From Pelobates cultripes (taxonomy: Eukaryota; Chordata; Amphibia; Anura; Pelobatidae): a stretch of DNA of 64,000 nt. The translations under genes and the position numbers were made by a program. This document shows, piece by piece, positions 32,560 to 41,848 of the stretch. The stretch is taken from NCBI GenBank assembly GCA_933207985.1, contig OW240916.1:321391872-321455871 (forward strand), written 5' to 3'. Under the pieces are notes generated by a model. That model was not told where the DNA came from, did no database searches, and saw nothing but the letters and a program-made list of their open reading frames with translations. The first letter of the stretch is position 1. The number at the start of each line of letters is the position of its first letter.

Positions 32560-33423
32560 TGCCTGTGTGTACCTGGATGATATCGCTATATTTAGTCGCA
32601 CATGGGAAGCTCAACTGGATCACATATCTGTAGTGCTCAAAAGAATTCAAGCCGTCTAACATTGAAACCTGTCAAATGCCATGTAGGGTTGGCAGAGGTT
32701 CAATACCAAGGGCAACAAGTGGGTTCCGGCAAGCAGCGACCCGAGCCAGCCAAAACTGAGGCCATAACCCAATGGCCCCAACCCATTACCAAAACGCAAG
32801 TAATGGCGTTTTTAGGAACGGCCAGATATTACCGGAGGTTTGTACAGGACTATAGCGCCATATCTAAGCCGCTTACTGACCTCACAAAAAAATCCCTGCC
32901 CAGCCAAGTTTTATGGTACCCAGAATGTATGGACTCCTTCCAGAAGCTGAAGATGGCATTAAGCGAGGCACCTGTATTAGCAGCCTCTGACCACACTAAA
33001 AGATTTCTCGTTCATACAGATGCCTCAATGTTTGGACTGGGAGCTGTATTAAGCCAGGTCGTGGAAGATGGCATGGAGCACCCGGTGGCATATCTGAGCA
33101 GAAAGTTGTTACCCCGAGAAGTCAGCTATGCCACCATGGAAAAGGAGTGCCTAGCCCTAGTTTGGACACTAAAGAAACTGCAACCTTATTTGTATGGACG
33201 CTCCTTCACCATAATGACTGACCACAACCGCCTGATTTGGTTTAACCGAGTGGCAATAGACAACCCCAGACTGTTAAGTTGGAGCTTGGCGCTGCAGCCA
33301 TACAACTTTACAATGCAGTACCGTCCAGGAAAGCAGAACGCCAACGCAGATGGGTTGTCTCGGCAAACCAAAACTGGAGAAATAACCCGTACTTCCCGGA
33401 CATCCCCAAGACAACATGTCTAG
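32560..33423 (+). pseudogene. Older Gypsy: RT C-terminus and RNase H
   Basis: Starts in the RT active site (CVYLDDIAIFSRTWEAQL, YLDD intact), continues KPVKCHVGLAEVQYQGQQVG, then the connection TQVMAFLGTARYYRRFVQDY and RNase H (FLVHTDASMFGLGAVLSQ, with EKECLALVW and TDHNRLIWFNR). It ends ADGLSRQTK and a stop at 33421-33423. A frameshift near 32650 separates YLDD from the main 273-codon frame (32602-33423). RNase H is the last domain before the presumed 3' LTR, as in the younger element, so this older copy probably had the same IN-before-RT order. Confidence 0.85.
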
Positions 33424-33458
33424 GCGGGTATGCCGTCCCATGGAACTGGGGTGAGCTA

Positions 33459-33886
33459 TGTGATAAAATCCCTATTTTGCTTTCACCAGAGTCATACTCC
33501 TACTCAGTTCGGACATTTACTTAATATTTTATTTCCCTCTTCTAATACCATTCGAGGAGACTAAGTGCCGAATACCGTCCACCCTCCCGGCTCATTAAGT
33601 TCAAACAAACCACAATAATTCAGTGCTCTCTTTTTGTGGCCACCATTCGTATAACTGAACGCAATGTGGTGGAGAAAATGGAAGCCATCCATCTTGTCGC
33701 ATGAAAGCAGGCAGCGGGAGTTAGTTGTCGAGTGCCTGGAAAAATGAGGCGGCCACACGACGGCCCGAACATTGGTGAAAAAATACGAACGCCTGCTTCT
33801 GTTCACGGCAAGTCAGGAGAGTGCTGTTCAGCAGGTTTGTTAGACTGGATCTCCCAAACAAACACTGCCCATGAGCCAGGGGACCC
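33459..33886 (+). mobile_element. Older Gypsy: 3' LTR, left part
   Basis: After a weak purine tract (ggaactggggtgagcta) the segment starts TGTGATAAAATCCC, similar in style to TGTGACAGATCC of the younger LTR. It is interrupted at GACCC (33882-33886) by the younger Gypsy and resumes at 40096. Boundaries are inferred. Confidence 0.5.
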
Positions 33887-34617
33887 TGTGACAGATCCAT
33901 CTGTATAGACTGGGATTGCTGGTTCGTCTGCTTTGACTTTTTCGTGGAATTACCTGTTCGTATGCCCCTGTTCGGCCTCCCTTCTCAATCGACAAAAGTG
34001 TACGAACACTGGCCGTTCGGGAGTTTGAAACGCACGAATGGACTTAACCCAGATAGCCTTCCCATGGAGTCAATCGCATACCGAAAGACTGGAATAGACT
34101 TTGACTCCATGGCGATTGAACTATGCGTATGGGATCTGAGCGCTATTCGCTAATAATATGCACTCAGATCCAGGCTATCTGGGGATGTGTTACACGAATG
34201 AGAAATGTTCGACAATTGTCTGTCTGCCATTACAGTCTCCCATTTGGTCCCCTAGGGGAGTGTCCACCAAGTGGGAGACCTGCATAAATACGGGCGGGTA
34301 GCCCACAGTAAACCCAGTTCATGTTTTACCCTCATTATTGGTCTCATTATTGGAGGGGAATTTACTACACGAATAGCGACTGCCGGATGGAATTATTGGC
34401 CGCTTGGTAGATATATGGTTTCGGCTGTTAGCAGCGATTCGTGAGTTACTGACTGGGAAGCGAAGTACCCGTACGGGTCCCGTTCGGGAGATTGGAGTAT
34501 TCCCCTGCTTGCGGTTCGTATGATTGGAGGTAGTACGAATGCAGCTTGCGTTATGGTGAGAGGGGAGGATTAACTAAACGGCGGTTTTGACTATTTGATG
34601 CCGAGGGTGCCGTTACA
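33887..34617 (+). repeat. 5' LTR of the Gmr1-like Gypsy (731 bp)
   Basis: Identical in layout to 39085-40090 but missing the segment between cccctgttcg and cctcccttctc (present in the 3' LTR at about 39162-39440). Carries gcataaatacgg (34285) as a likely TATA element and the conserved folded region 34050-34186. Directly after the LTR, ttggtggcaagcgacgggat (34619-34638) is in the primer-binding-site position; TGG fits tRNA CCA ends but I do not assign the tRNA. Confidence 0.92.
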
Positions 34618-34677
34618 ATTGGTGGCAAGCGACGGGATGACCCTAGTCGCCCAGAGAGACAACTACATACAGGATTA

Positions 34678-35721
34678 ATGGAAATACCGTATGAAAGGTT
34701 AAAGAGAACTACCCTTAAAGACTTGCTGGAACAGAGAGGCAGACAAGCCAGTAATCTCAGGAAAAGAGAGATTATCGCCATTTTGAACGAAATGGATGGA
34801 GTACCAGGAGCTGAAGGAACCAATGGGTCCAGCACAGCTGACAGAACACCCGAAGAGGCAAGTTTTGACCGGGTGGTAAGAATCAGGCTGGCCCATTATG
34901 GTCCCAACCCGACTATAGAGATCATTGACTGGGTCATAGCCGCTGTGGAGGCCAACCTGCTTCGCCAAAGCGGTGCTGAAGCAGCCCCAGTCCCAGCAGA
35001 CCCAGTGGAGAAAAGGAAAGTACCATTTACAGCGTTTAAACTGTTTCTGGAGACAGAAGGAAAGATTGATGGGTACCTTGCTGATTTTGAGCGGCAATGT
35101 GCGCTACACAAGGTACTCCCAGACTGGGTCACTATATTGTCAGGCAAGTTATCCGGCCGGGCCAGTGACGCTTTTCGGGCCATTCCAGATGAGGAGATTG
35201 GAGACTATGTAGCAGTGAAGGAAGCTTTACTCTCCAGGTATGCCGTTACACCGGAGGCATACAGGAGGCGGTTCAGAGACACTGCCAAACTAGTTGGGGA
35301 TTCTTATGTTGAATGGGCATGTAAAGTGCACCGCACAGCTGCCCACTGGATGGCAGGGTGCCAAGCTGTATCCGGGGAAGAAGTGCTGCAGATGTTCCTA
35401 CTGGATCACTGTTTTGAGAAATTATCCCCAGGGGTCAGAGAGTGGGTAAGGGGCCGTAAACCCTCCACTCTACATGAAGCAGCTCGCCTGGCAGATGAGT
35501 ACACGGATGCCCGTAAACTGGACAGTGCCATGGGTAAAACTCCTGCCAGAGTAGAGTACCGCCCAGCAGAACCCGCTCCAGCTACCATCTACCAACCACC
35601 GACGCACCGGCCATCCGCACCCCCTCCAGCTAATAACTATTACCAACCACCCCGGTTCAACTCCCGGGACTACTCCCAACTTATCCGTTGTTTTGGGTGC
35701 AAGCAGCTAGGGCACAAATGA
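34678..35721 (+). pseudogene. Gmr1-like Gypsy gag with SCAN-like capsid domain
   Basis: Structural polyprotein of the element. An N-terminal leader starting MEIPYERLKRTTLKDLLEQR opens 60 bases after the LTR. A capsid N-part follows (FTAFKLFLETEGKIDGYLAD, then SGKLSGRASDAFRAI). Residues about 180-280 have the pattern of a SCAN-type dimerisation domain: AYRRRFRDTAKL, SYVEWACKVHRTAAHW, EEVLQMFLLDHCFEKLSPGV, REWVRGRKPSTLHEAARLAD. A proline-rich linker leads to the zinc knuckle CFGCKQLGHK, which is cut by TGA at 35719-35721 just before its final cysteine (PECP follows in frame); a CGA-to-TGA transition would explain it. The SCAN domain of vertebrate zinc-finger genes is thought to derive from gag of this very group. 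Confidence 0.9.
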
Positions 35722-36273
35722 CCAGAGTGCCCACTGAATAACGCTAACCAGAACCAGTCCTGGAGGAGACTGACCAGCAGGAACCAACGGGCCCCTCAGC
35801 CTGCTGTCCACTGCGTAGAGGAGGAGGAATGTTGGGGCGTCCTACATGAGGCAGACCCTATTCAAGCTGCCCACTGCAATAACCGCCAACAACACCGGCA
35901 ACTGATCAAAGTAAATGGGAAGGAAGTCAGTGGTGTGCGGGATACCAGGGCAACCATGACATTGCTCCAAAAGCACTTAGTGCCAGAAAATCAGCACACT
36001 GGGGACACTGTGGCTGTGAGAGTAGCCGTAGGCGCTGTGTTTCGCCTACCCGTTGCCCGGGTACATTTGGATTGGGGAGTGGGCGCCAGACATGTGAATG
36101 TGGGGATCATGAGGGACTTACCAGCTGATGTCCTTCTTGGAAATGACTTGGCCCCCCTTGTGTCGGCCTACGCTCCCATGGGTCCCACTGAGGTGAACGC
36201 TGTCACGACCCATGCCCAGACCCATGCCCAGACCCATGCCGCCGAAACCGGACCACCTGCTGCTGAGACCTAG
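35722..36273 (+). pseudogene. Gmr1-like Gypsy protease
   Basis: Same frame as gag, after the TGA. A linker (WRRLTSRNQRAPQPAVH) leads to the aspartic protease: VSGVRDTRATMTLL at about 35923-35964 has DTR where D-T/S-G is required, then VARVHLDW, and the second conserved region IMRDLPADVLLGNDL (36106-36150). The glycine loss would be expected to abolish activity. The frame ends at TAG 36271-36273 and stays open beyond it to about 36470. About 110 residues, the normal size for a retropepsin domain. Confidence 0.85.
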
Positions 36274-37740
36274 GTAAGACTCTCTACCCCGACTTGTACC
36301 TTAGATCAGGCCCCTTTAGGCTGGGATACCCCAGAGATGTACGGGAGGGAAACCCGGGAAAACTCGACTCTAGAGAAGTATAGGGCCAGGGCAGATACTG
36401 GGGAAGAGGGGGTCGATGGGGAGCGTTACGAGTGGGTGAGGGATAGGCTTTACAGGATCCCTAAACCATCCCAGAGACCGAATACCCCTCCGCAGAATCG
36501 GAGTACCGGCAGGAGATTCTGCGGATTGGGCATGATGTGCCATTAGCAGGCCATCTAGGCTCCCGCCGCACAGCTCATAGGATCACCCAAAATTTCTTCT
36601 GGCCTAATTTCAACCGAGACGTGCGGGTCTATTGTAGTACGTGCGACACATGTCAACGGGTAGGTAAACGGCCCAAAGACTAGGCTCATATCGATGCCTG
36701 TCATTGGAGAACCCTTTTCCCTCATAGCCGTTGACATTGTGGGTCCACTGGCCAGGGCTAGCCCATCCGGTAAGAAGTAAATTCTCACCGTGGTGGACTA
36801 TGCCACACGCTATCCAGAGGCAGTAGCGCTGTCTAATATAGAGGCAGAGACAGTGGCTGATGCCCTGGTTAAGATTTTAACTAGGGTCGGGTTCCCTCAG
36901 GAGATCCTCTCCGACCAGGGAACCCAGTTTACCGCTGTGCTTACCCAGCAGCTGTGGAAGGTGTGCTGCTTAGCTCACCTTATCACCCACAGACTAACGG
37001 TCTCTGTGAGCAATTTAATGGCACCCTCAAACAGATGTTGAGGACCTTTACTGACACTTGCAGAGAGAGAGGTGCCCCATCTACTGGGTTCTCTCCCTTT
37101 GAGCTACTCTATGGGAGAAGGGTCCGCGGACCCCTAGATCTCATTAGAGGACACTGGGAGGGAGAGACAGAGCAAGAGGGAACCCCCATCGTGCCATACG
37201 TTCTGGAACTCTGGGACCGCATGGAGAAACTGTCCCTGATGGTAAGGGAGAATCTGCAGACGGCCCAGGGGAGACAGAAGAGGTGGTACGATCGGGGTGC
37301 CCGACAGCGGGTCTTCCAGGTTGGGCAAAAGGTTCTAGTGCTCAAGCCTGTGAAGACGAACAAGATGCAAGCATCTTGGCAGGGCCCGTATAAAGTGTTA
37401 GCTCAGGTGTGTGATACTACCTACCTTATGGCCAGCTATGCAGATGAAAGGATTCAGCGATCCTTTCATGTGAATATGCTGAAGGAGTATCAGGAGAGAC
37501 CAGAAGATGTCGCTGCAGTGTGTGCCCCGGCTGCCGACGACCCCGAGAATTTACCCCTGCCCGACTTATTAGAAAAGGACCCCCAGACTGATCTCACTAG
37601 TCTTGTACAGCTAGGGGAACGGTTAAACCCCACAGAGAAGGTACAGGCAAGACAGCTTCTGTGGGAGAAGCAGGCGACGTTCTCCCAAGAACACTACCCT
37701 AGCTGTACACAAGGTAGAGACCCCCGGACAGAGTCCCTTA
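36274..37740 (+). pseudogene. Gmr1-like Gypsy integrase (upstream of RT)
   Basis: Inserts the DNA copy into the genome. In order: a linker with YEWVRDRLYRI (36428); after a frame slip near 36480, the zinc-binding domain (IGHDVPLAGHLGSRR, then VYCSTCDTCQRVG; HHCC intact); after a second slip near 36690, the DDE core: AVDIVGPLA, a TAA at 36778-36780, VVDYATRYPEAVAL, ILSDQGTQFTA, a third slip near 36955, then SSPYHPQTNGLCEQFNGTLK with the catalytic Glu. About 20 residues appear missing before APSTGFSPFELLYGRRVRGP. The C-terminal GPY/F module is WQGPYKVLAQVCDTTYL with RSFHVNMLKEY. The frame stops at 37764-37766, in the spacer that leads into RT. Confidence 0.88.
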
Positions 37741-38388
37741 TGACAGCCCCCCTATCGTATCCCTGAAGCAGTCCGGGAAGGAATGCTGAAGGAGATACAG
37801 GAGATGACCAGGCTTGGAGTCATAGAACACTCAGACAGCCCTTGGGCCTCGTCTGTGGTTCTAGTGCCTAAGAAAGATGGGACCACCCGGTTCTGTGTGG
37901 ACTACAGGCGGCTCAACGAGCAGACCACCACTGACGCCTACCCGATGCCCCGGGTAGACGAGTTATTAGACAGCATTGCCAGGGGGCGCTATCTGACCAC
38001 CATAGACCTGTGTAAAGGTTATTGGCAGATCCCCCTGGCCGAGGACGCTATCCCTAAGTCGGCATTCGTCACCCCATTTGGTCTGTACCAGTTTAAGGTC
38101 ATGCCATTTGGGATGAAGAATGCTCCGGCTACCTTCCAGCGTATGGTGGATAGGCTTCTCGATGGCTTCCAGGAATTTGCTTGTGCATACCTGGGTGACA
38201 TTGCGGTCTACAGTGAGTCCTGGGAAGAACACGTAGTACACGTAGGGGTGATTCTGGACAAGATTCGCGCCGCTGGCCTGACCTTGAAGCCAGGCAAGTG
38301 CCATCTAGGCATGGCAGAAGTACAGTACTTGGGTCACAGAGTAGGATGTGGGAGCCAGAGACCAGAGCCAGCCAAGTCGAAGCTGTAG
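37700..38388 (+). pseudogene. Gmr1-like Gypsy reverse transcriptase
   Basis: Begins with the entry peptide (PPYRIPEAVREGMLKEIQEM) and follows the RT blocks: SPWASSVVLVPKKDGTTRFC, VDYRRLNEQT, LTTIDLCKGYWQIPLA (first catalytic Asp), FVTPFGLYQFKVMPFGMKNA, PATFQRMVD, and the catalytic box CAYLGDIAVYS at about 38186-38215, where YLDD has become YLGD. GLTLKPGKCHLGMAEVQYLG follows. The frame ends at 38388 through a slip near 38370; the continuation is in the next frame. The Asp-to-Gly change alone is inactivating. Confidence 0.92.
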
Positions 38389-39089
38389 CTACATGGCCCA
38401 CACCTATCACCAAGACCCAAGTGCTGGCCCTCCTGGGAACAGCAGGGTATTACCGACGCTTTGTCCCCGACTATAGCACTATTGCTAAGCCCCTGACTGA
38501 CCTGACTAAAAAGAACTTACCTAAGCAGGTTCTGTGGTTTCCAGCTTGTGAAGCTGCATTTCAGGCATTGAAGCAAGCTCAGGTGAATGCCCCTGTCCTG
38601 GCTGCCCCAGTCCCTAACAAATGCTTTCTCGTTCATACAGATGCTTCCATGTATGGACTGGGGGCTGTGCTGAGCCAGGTCGGGGAAGATGGAGGAGAGC
38701 ACCCTGTCGCATATCTCAGCAGAAAGCTACTACCCCGGGAAGTGAGTTATGCGGCAGTCGAGAAGGAGTGTTTGGCCCTGGTCTGGGCATTAAAAAAATT
38801 GAGCCCCTATTTGTACGGGCAGGAGTTCTCTCTTATCACGGACCACAATCCCCTTGTCTGGCTTAACCGGGTCTCAGGAGACAATGGTAGACTGCTGCGG
38901 TGGAGCTTAGCATTACAACCTTACAACTTCACCATCAGCTACCGACCCAGTAAGCAGAACGGGAATGCGGATGGATTGTCCCGGCAAACCGACGTCCCTA
39001 TTACCTCCTCGTCCGGTCATCCCCAAGTTGACCCGCCACAGGGTCAAGCCGGGTTTGCCGGAGTATCCCACAAGGGGGGAGCCGTGTGA
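38389..39089 (+). pseudogene. Gmr1-like Gypsy RNase H and end of pol
   Basis: Frame 38298-39089. It carries the connection (TKTQVLALLGTAGYYRRFVP) and RNase H: CFLVHTDASMYGLGAVLSQV (Asp), VEKECLALVWALKK (Glu), ITDHNPLVWLNR (Asp) and the tail NGNADGLSRQTD. It ends HKGGAV with TGA at 39087-39089. The codons for HKGGAV contain the purine tract aaggggggagccg, which must also serve as the polypurine primer, and the stop codon lies inside the first bases of the 3' LTR (start 39085). No integrase follows, which fixes the unusual gene order. Confidence 0.9.
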
Positions 39090-40090
39090 CAGATCCATCT
39101 GTATAGACCGGGATTGCTGGTTCGTCTGCTTTGCCTTTTTCGTGGAATTACCTGTTCGTATGCCCCTGTTCGTTTATTTGACTTTTCTGCCGAACAAAAC
39201 TACCGAACGGACGGCCACCCAGAAGAGAAGTGTGCTGCTGGTTAACCTCTAGATCCCAATTAGATCGTTGTGGTTAACTGCAGACACCTCTCAATTAAAA
39301 CCGAATGCAGGGTGGTCGTCGTTCGTATGTCGACCACGAGACGGCGGCCATTTTAAACAGGCGAAAGACCAGCGGTGTTTGGCCCAGATTCTATGGAACT
39401 GAAAACGGACACTTTTTCCGCCGAACACCGCTAAAGCCACCGACCTCCCTTCTCAATCAACAAAAGTGCACGAACACTGGCCGTTCGGGAGTTTGTAATG
39501 CACGAATGGACTTAACACAGATAGCCTTCCCATGGAGTCAATGCATACCGAAAGACTGGAATAGACTTTGACTCCATGGCGATTGAACTATGCATATGGG
39601 ATCTGAGCGCTATTCGCTAATAATATGCACTCAGATCCAGGCTATCTGGGGATGTGTTACACGAATGAGAAATGTTCGACAAATGTCTGTCTGCCATTAC
39701 AGTCTCCCATTTGGTCCCCTAGGGGAGTGTCCACCAAGTGGGAGACCTGCATAAATACGGGCAGGTAGCCCACAGTAAACCCAGTTCATGTTTTACCCTC
39801 AATGCGGAGCTTGGTCTCGTTATTGGAGGGGAATTTACTACACGAATAGCGACTGCCGGATGCAATTATTGGCCGCTTGGGAGATATATGGTTTCGGCTG
39901 TTAGTGGCGATTCGTTAGTTACTGACTGGGAAGTGAAGTAACCGTACAGGTCCCGTTCGGGAGATTGGAGTATTCCCCTGCTTGCGGTTCGTATGATTGG
40001 AGTTAGTACGAATGCAGCTTGCGTTATGGTGAGAGGGGAGGATTAACTAAACGGCGGTTTTGACTATTTAATGCCGAGGGTGCCGTTACA
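39085..40090 (+). repeat. 3' LTR of the Gmr1-like Gypsy (1006 bp)
   Basis: The longer and presumably original form of the LTR. It contains gcataaatacgg (39749) as a likely TATA element and the conserved folded region with inverted arms (about 39518-39652). It ends GTGCCGTTACA followed by the GACCC duplication. Confidence 0.93.
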
Positions 40091-40095
40091 GACCC

Positions 40096-40733
40096 GTTCA
40101 CCTTTTTACCCATTCACCTTTTTATTAGTTTAAAAACTCTCGAACTAGACCGACAGCTACCTCTGAAACTATGGAACTATTTTGGGCAAGCCTCTCGAGA
40201 GCGGTTGGTCAAATCCTCACCCCAGTGCCGATTCGACAATGTTCGTGGGATCTGAGCGCTTTTCGGTTATGTTGGGTGCTCAGATCCCAGCTATCTGGGG
40301 ATGCATGGACTATAGGGGTTTGGATATGCGAAATATGACTTTATGTATTTTAAAGTATTTTTGGAGTTTTGTGAAAAAGTTAATGTTTTCTGTACCTGGA
40401 GATAATTCAGTTTACTACAGTACATAACCCAATTATCTCCCAGGTGCAGAGGAGGGATTACTCTATTTTATGTGGGAGTGTCCTGGACCAGAGCCAATCC
40501 CATTGTGTGATTGTTTGTACTGTAGTCTACTCTCAGGTCCAGGCGGGAGTTCCCCTTGCATGGGAACCTGCATAAAAGGCCAGCTTTACCCCTTCATGAA
40601 GTCTTGGCTCATGTTTGGGGGATTGGGAGTTATAATCACTACAACTTCTTCTATGCTTGGATTTCAGGAGATTCTTCATGGATATACTCAGTCGGAGTAT
40701 AGGGGATTCTTATAAACTGCTTCCACATTTACA
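40096..40733 (+). mobile_element. Older Gypsy: 3' LTR, right part
   Basis: Continues the LTR begun at 33459. It has the same landmarks as the other Gypsy LTRs: gggatctgagcgc with gtgctcagatcccagctatctgggg (40236-40300), a hairpin ggagataatt/aattatctcc (40400-40441), and gcataaaaggcc (40571) as a TATA element. It probably ends near cacatttaca (40733). No target duplication could be verified. Confidence 0.6.
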
Positions 40734-40936
40734 CCAAGCGAGTCTCAATAAGTAAGATGTGCTTTAAATGGTGTATTTTTCCCACATATAGCGCACGTCC
40801 CGACATATTTACTTTACAACCAGAAGTATTTCACCTTCAAATAATTCCCACTACTCTTCACATCCACACAAAGATAAAATATATCTCCAGAAATGAAAAT
40901 GGAATCGCACACCATCCAACAGATTCTAAAAAACAC

Positions 40937-41165
40937 TAAAAAGCACAACCTAAAAAATACAAGGGGAGACCAATAGTGCAGACTAAAAAATAAAAAACAT
41001 ACCATAAAAAATTAAAATGCACTCACAAACAAAGATGTTAGTAGGCAGGATATAAACAGTCTTCTTAAAATGCTTCGTCTCTTCTTAGTGTAGAGATAAA
41101 TGCTTAAAACAAAGCACAAAGACAGACCATAGTGTATAACTGTATAGTATTAAAAATGTAACTTT
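40937..41165. repeat. PLE terminal inverted arm, left
   Basis: Reverse complement of 43164-43394. Shared runs include ctaaaaagcacaacctaaaa, gaccaatagtgcagac, gcactcacaaacaaagatgt and tatactgtatag-like segments up to attaaaaatgtaactt. Identical short open frames appear on opposite strands at the two arms for this reason. Confidence 0.9.
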
Positions 41166-41316
41166 ATTGGATACACTTACAAAATAACAGTAGTAATCAG
41201 GCTCTTCAAATCAAAATTCAATGTCTTCCACCAAAAGTATAACCCTCAGGATATAAAGAAGAATGGAGACAGGGGAGATGAAGAGATCCTCAATGAAATA
41301 TTTATACAAACAAAGC

Positions 41317-41367
41317 TTGCCACCCTACGCGTTTCGTCTTATTGACTTCATCAGGGGCTTGTAGCAA
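41317..41367 (-). ncRNA. Hammerhead ribozyme in the PLE
   Basis: On the minus strand, in order: TTGC, an unpaired stretch, GCCC (helix I, 5' side), core CTGATGA (41354-41348), an extra A, helix II GTC-AATAA-GAC, core GAAA (41335-41332), a minimal helix III C-GC-G, then GTA as cleavage site (after A, 41326). GGGT and GCAA follow, pairing back with GCCC and TTGC to close helix I with an internal loop. All invariant hammerhead residues are present. The minimal helix III and position in the terminal region of a Penelope-like element match known PLE ribozymes, which process the element RNA. The single extra A before helix II is the only oddity. Confidence 0.8.
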
Positions 41368-41848
41368 CACAAAATCAAATACAAACATATACACACTTAA
41401 ATATCCTGCCTTTAAAAGTCTTTAACCAATCCTGAAGGTGCCTTCAATCGGACACATCTGTAGTTGATCTCCTCCGTCGGGTTTCATTGTCCTTTCGCGC
41501 TTTTAGAGGCGCGTGCGCTCCAAGCCTCGTTTTCACAAAAACGGAAGTCCTGGTTCATCTGTATCTGGAACGCAAATGCGTTCCACTTCTATCCGGAAAC
41601 CGTAAGGAAGGCTTGAATTGGAGCGCACATACATGTCGGTCCCTCCGAAACCGGAAATGAAGTCCGAAGTGGAAATCAAAATAGGTTCCACTTCTTATAA
41701 ATATGGAACACTCATACATTCCGAAGAAAAAAGTTATATCAAAAACAATAAAAAGATGTAAAAACGAAAAATAACATTAAAATGGATAAAACAAATATAT
41801 TGTATCATCTACCATAAAAATACTAATAATAATAAATACAAAAGCCAA

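Larger units (their letters stand above)
33887..40090 (+). mobile_element. Gmr1-like Ty3/Gypsy retrotransposon, 6204 bp, TSD GACCC
   Basis: Both LTRs start TGTGACAGATCC and end GTGCCGTTACA, and GACCC lies on both sides (33882-33886, 40091-40095), so this is one complete insertion. The internal order is gag, protease, integrase, reverse transcriptase, RNase H. In ordinary Ty3/Gypsy elements integrase is last; integrase first is the Copia-like order known for the Gmr1 group of deuterostome Gypsy elements. By eye the LTRs differ at about 3 per cent of shared positions, many at CpG sites, and the 5' LTR lacks about 275 bp. Coding parts hold stops, frameshifts and active-site changes, so the copy is dead. 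Confidence 0.93.

Noticed and set aside
34678..35721. Host SCAN-domain gene
   Set aside because: It lies between two LTRs, is followed by protease, integrase and RT, and ends in a gag zinc knuckle.
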